Positions 58,101-61,100 of a DNA stretch of 64,000 bases are shown piece after piece. The notes beneath the pieces were generated by a model that worked only from the letters and a program-made list of their open reading frames with translations, was not told the DNA's origin and searched no databases. This stretch comes from Spisula solida (lineage: Eukaryota > Mollusca > Bivalvia > Venerida > Mactridae): positions 18,169,130 to 18,233,129 of the forward strand of contig OX365949.1 in the NCBI GenBank assembly GCA_947247005.1, given 5' to 3'. The first letter of the stretch is position 1, and every line of letters begins with the position of its first letter. A program made the position numbers and the translations under genes.

Positions 58101-61100
58101 ATGCTCCATATAAGAAATATTCTAATAAAATCTAACAAAGGGAAATAATTAAAAAAACTACAAAAGGTTAGAGAGTTATTGTTCTTGTACATGGTACTTC
58201 GACTTATTGTAAGAAACATGCATCCGGAGTTTGGATTCATAATTGACCTCATGGTGAAAATGTTATGCTCCAGACAGTGCAAACAAATAAAGTACTAAGT
58301 AACCCAAACATGTATCATAGTATGGCGACACAAAAACATTTACCAATCCCAGCGTCTCTTTTTAAAATACTGATATTCAGGTGTTACAAATAGGGCATTG
58401 ATGGCAATAATTATTTGTACAAGTGTACAGGGTGTCCAAAAAGAAAGTATACAGTTTCAGTGTAAATTTATAAAATCTCTTCATTCTGCTATCGTAAAGA
58501 AAATTTACACATGTGTAGACAAAAGATGTAAGTTTTTTCTGGGACCAGTTTCAATATTATAACTTCGATATTTTTTAGAATAATGCAAATTTACTGAAAT
58601 TACCTTATTTTGCCTGTGACGTCATTTCAGTAATTTATGACATTCTCAAGATGTCCACCTTTCTTACTTTTTCCTTCTTGCACTTCTTTTAAACTATTGA
58701 TAACATTTGTGTCTAAACTGATCGTCTTACCTTCTCTTTTGATGTTTTTCGTGAGCAAAGACGTGTTAATTGGCTTTGCGCTTTACAATAGCGATTTCAC
58801 ATAGTCCCACAAGAAACATTCGCAATGATTTTGATCCGGGCCGTGGGGGGCCATTTCACACCACAGTGATATTTCTTGGAAATTACTTTAGATCCAACTG
58901 GTTAAAGGAATTCATCCAACCCCTTATGTACAATGTGTGACCCTGGCACATCTTTATGAGTTATGCATCATTGAAAACAATAAATTATCAGCGGTGTTTA
59001 GGAATGAGCCGGTTTAACACAGACAAGTAACGGGTTCAGTTTATTTCTTTCCATTGTTCTATCTGAATCGCTAGTGTACAATCTAAAGCCAACGGACACA
59101 TCTATGCTGCTGAAGGACATCAAAAGAGAAGGTTAGAATATCAGGTAAGACAAATGTGCAAATGTAACTGATAGTTTCAAAGAACGAGTGCAAGAAGGGA
59201 TATGTCAGAAGGCGACATGCATCGTGAAAACGTTGTTAATAACTACAAAATGAAGTCACGGGCAAAATAAGGCAATTTTACAAAATTGACATTTTTCTGA
59301 AAATATCTGGGTTTTAATCTTAAAATTGATCACAGAAAAAACTTACATCTTTTGTCTGAACATATGCCAATTTTCGTGGCGATAGTAGAATGAAGAGGTT
59401 TGATAGATAGACACTGAAACTGTATACTTTCTTTTTGGACACCCTGTATAATGTAGTATCAAATTGATTTGATAATTGTGTCCTGCAATGAGGCATTGAT
59501 GCAATACCTTTTTTCTTCCATAAATAGTTATCTGTTATTTAGATAGCTTATACTATTGATTAGCACATAATAATTTACAGGGTGTTAAAAAAGTTCGTTC
59601 TCAATAGTTGAGTTTCAATACTTCATTTTTCTGACCTCAGAAGACTGTAAAATTTTCAGGTTGAAATCCAGAGGATTCTACCATTGTTCTAATCATTCTG
59701 GCATTAAATGAAGCTATTAGAGTAAGAAATTTAGATTTTCTACTCCGTTCATAGCTCAAATAAAACTGTAGATGAATTTAAATTTTGAAAACGAACTTTT
59801 TGAACACCCTGTATATATACTTATACAGGTTAGTGTTATATTTATAATTCTAACACACCATGCAGTTTCAGCAATATACACATAGCCGAAACCACGATGT
59901 GCATAAATTACCCAATAAATCACAGCTACGGCTGAATAACTGCAAATAAACCTTCCGATGGAGAAAATAGTGCTGTGGTACTCTGTGTTGATGAGTTGTA
60001 AAATGTTAAAATCGAAATAATGATTATGTACCTGTGTTTTATCTTAGACAAAGTACAGTCACTTATTCGGATGCATACATTAAATCACTCGTGCTACACA
60101 CTTGTGATTTAATTACTGTGTATCTTAACTCGTGACTAGTGACTGTGCTTTATTCTATGATAAAACACAGGCACTTATTCATTATTTCTTAAGTAATATA
60201 CCAGTAAGTGTAATCTACATTTGACCTGTTCATTTTAATGCCACATGTATTTGCCTACAACTGCAAGTAATAAAGTATACAGATTTAATTCAGCTTTCAC
60301 CCTTGGTTATTGTTTACCCCTTTCTCTCATTAGAACATTTTGTATACATGATTGCTTAAATAAAGTAAAAATGAATTCTAACTGAAGTTTAAAACAAAAA
60401 TATTAAACAATCTTACTTACAGATCACAAATTTCAGGTATTCCGTTGTAACAGGCTTCATCATAACAATCTATAGCTGTGAATCCACCATTGCATATGTC
60501 ACATTCATCCTTTACTGCACCTGTGTGGAAATAATAAAGCCGAGTGCATAGATGTGTTCAATAGTTTGGTGTTAATATTTAATGACAAAGACAGTTTAAA
60601 ATTCTCAAACAGGTTATTTGAATCAATCCCAGGTTAATCTGCCACCATATTGAAAATAGTGTAACCTACATTTTATTGGTATTGTACGTAGGATGTGTAT
60701 TGTTTTAGAACGATTGGCGGTTTTGCAAAATTTAAACCGGTTTCACCGTGTAATCGAATTGTATCTGATAAACCAAGTAACTGCCCCGTTCTAATATATT
60801 TATAACAGGAAATGAAAATAATATAATTGATAGGTAATAAAATTTCAGACAGGGAATGCAGCACTCAACTGAAACAGCCGAGCTCAGAAAACCGAAACAA
60901 TACAGACCTTACGTAATTTACTAAGTAAGTAAATAACAACTTTTTTACGTGGATAACATACCAGTATTTGGTTGAAACCAATTATCAATATAGTCCACAG
61001 TCATACAAGCATACGAAAGTACCATAAACAAATACTTGATTCATTTGGTCAACTGAAGTATACTTTGACAGACCTGAGGCTGATTACAAACTACGACAAG

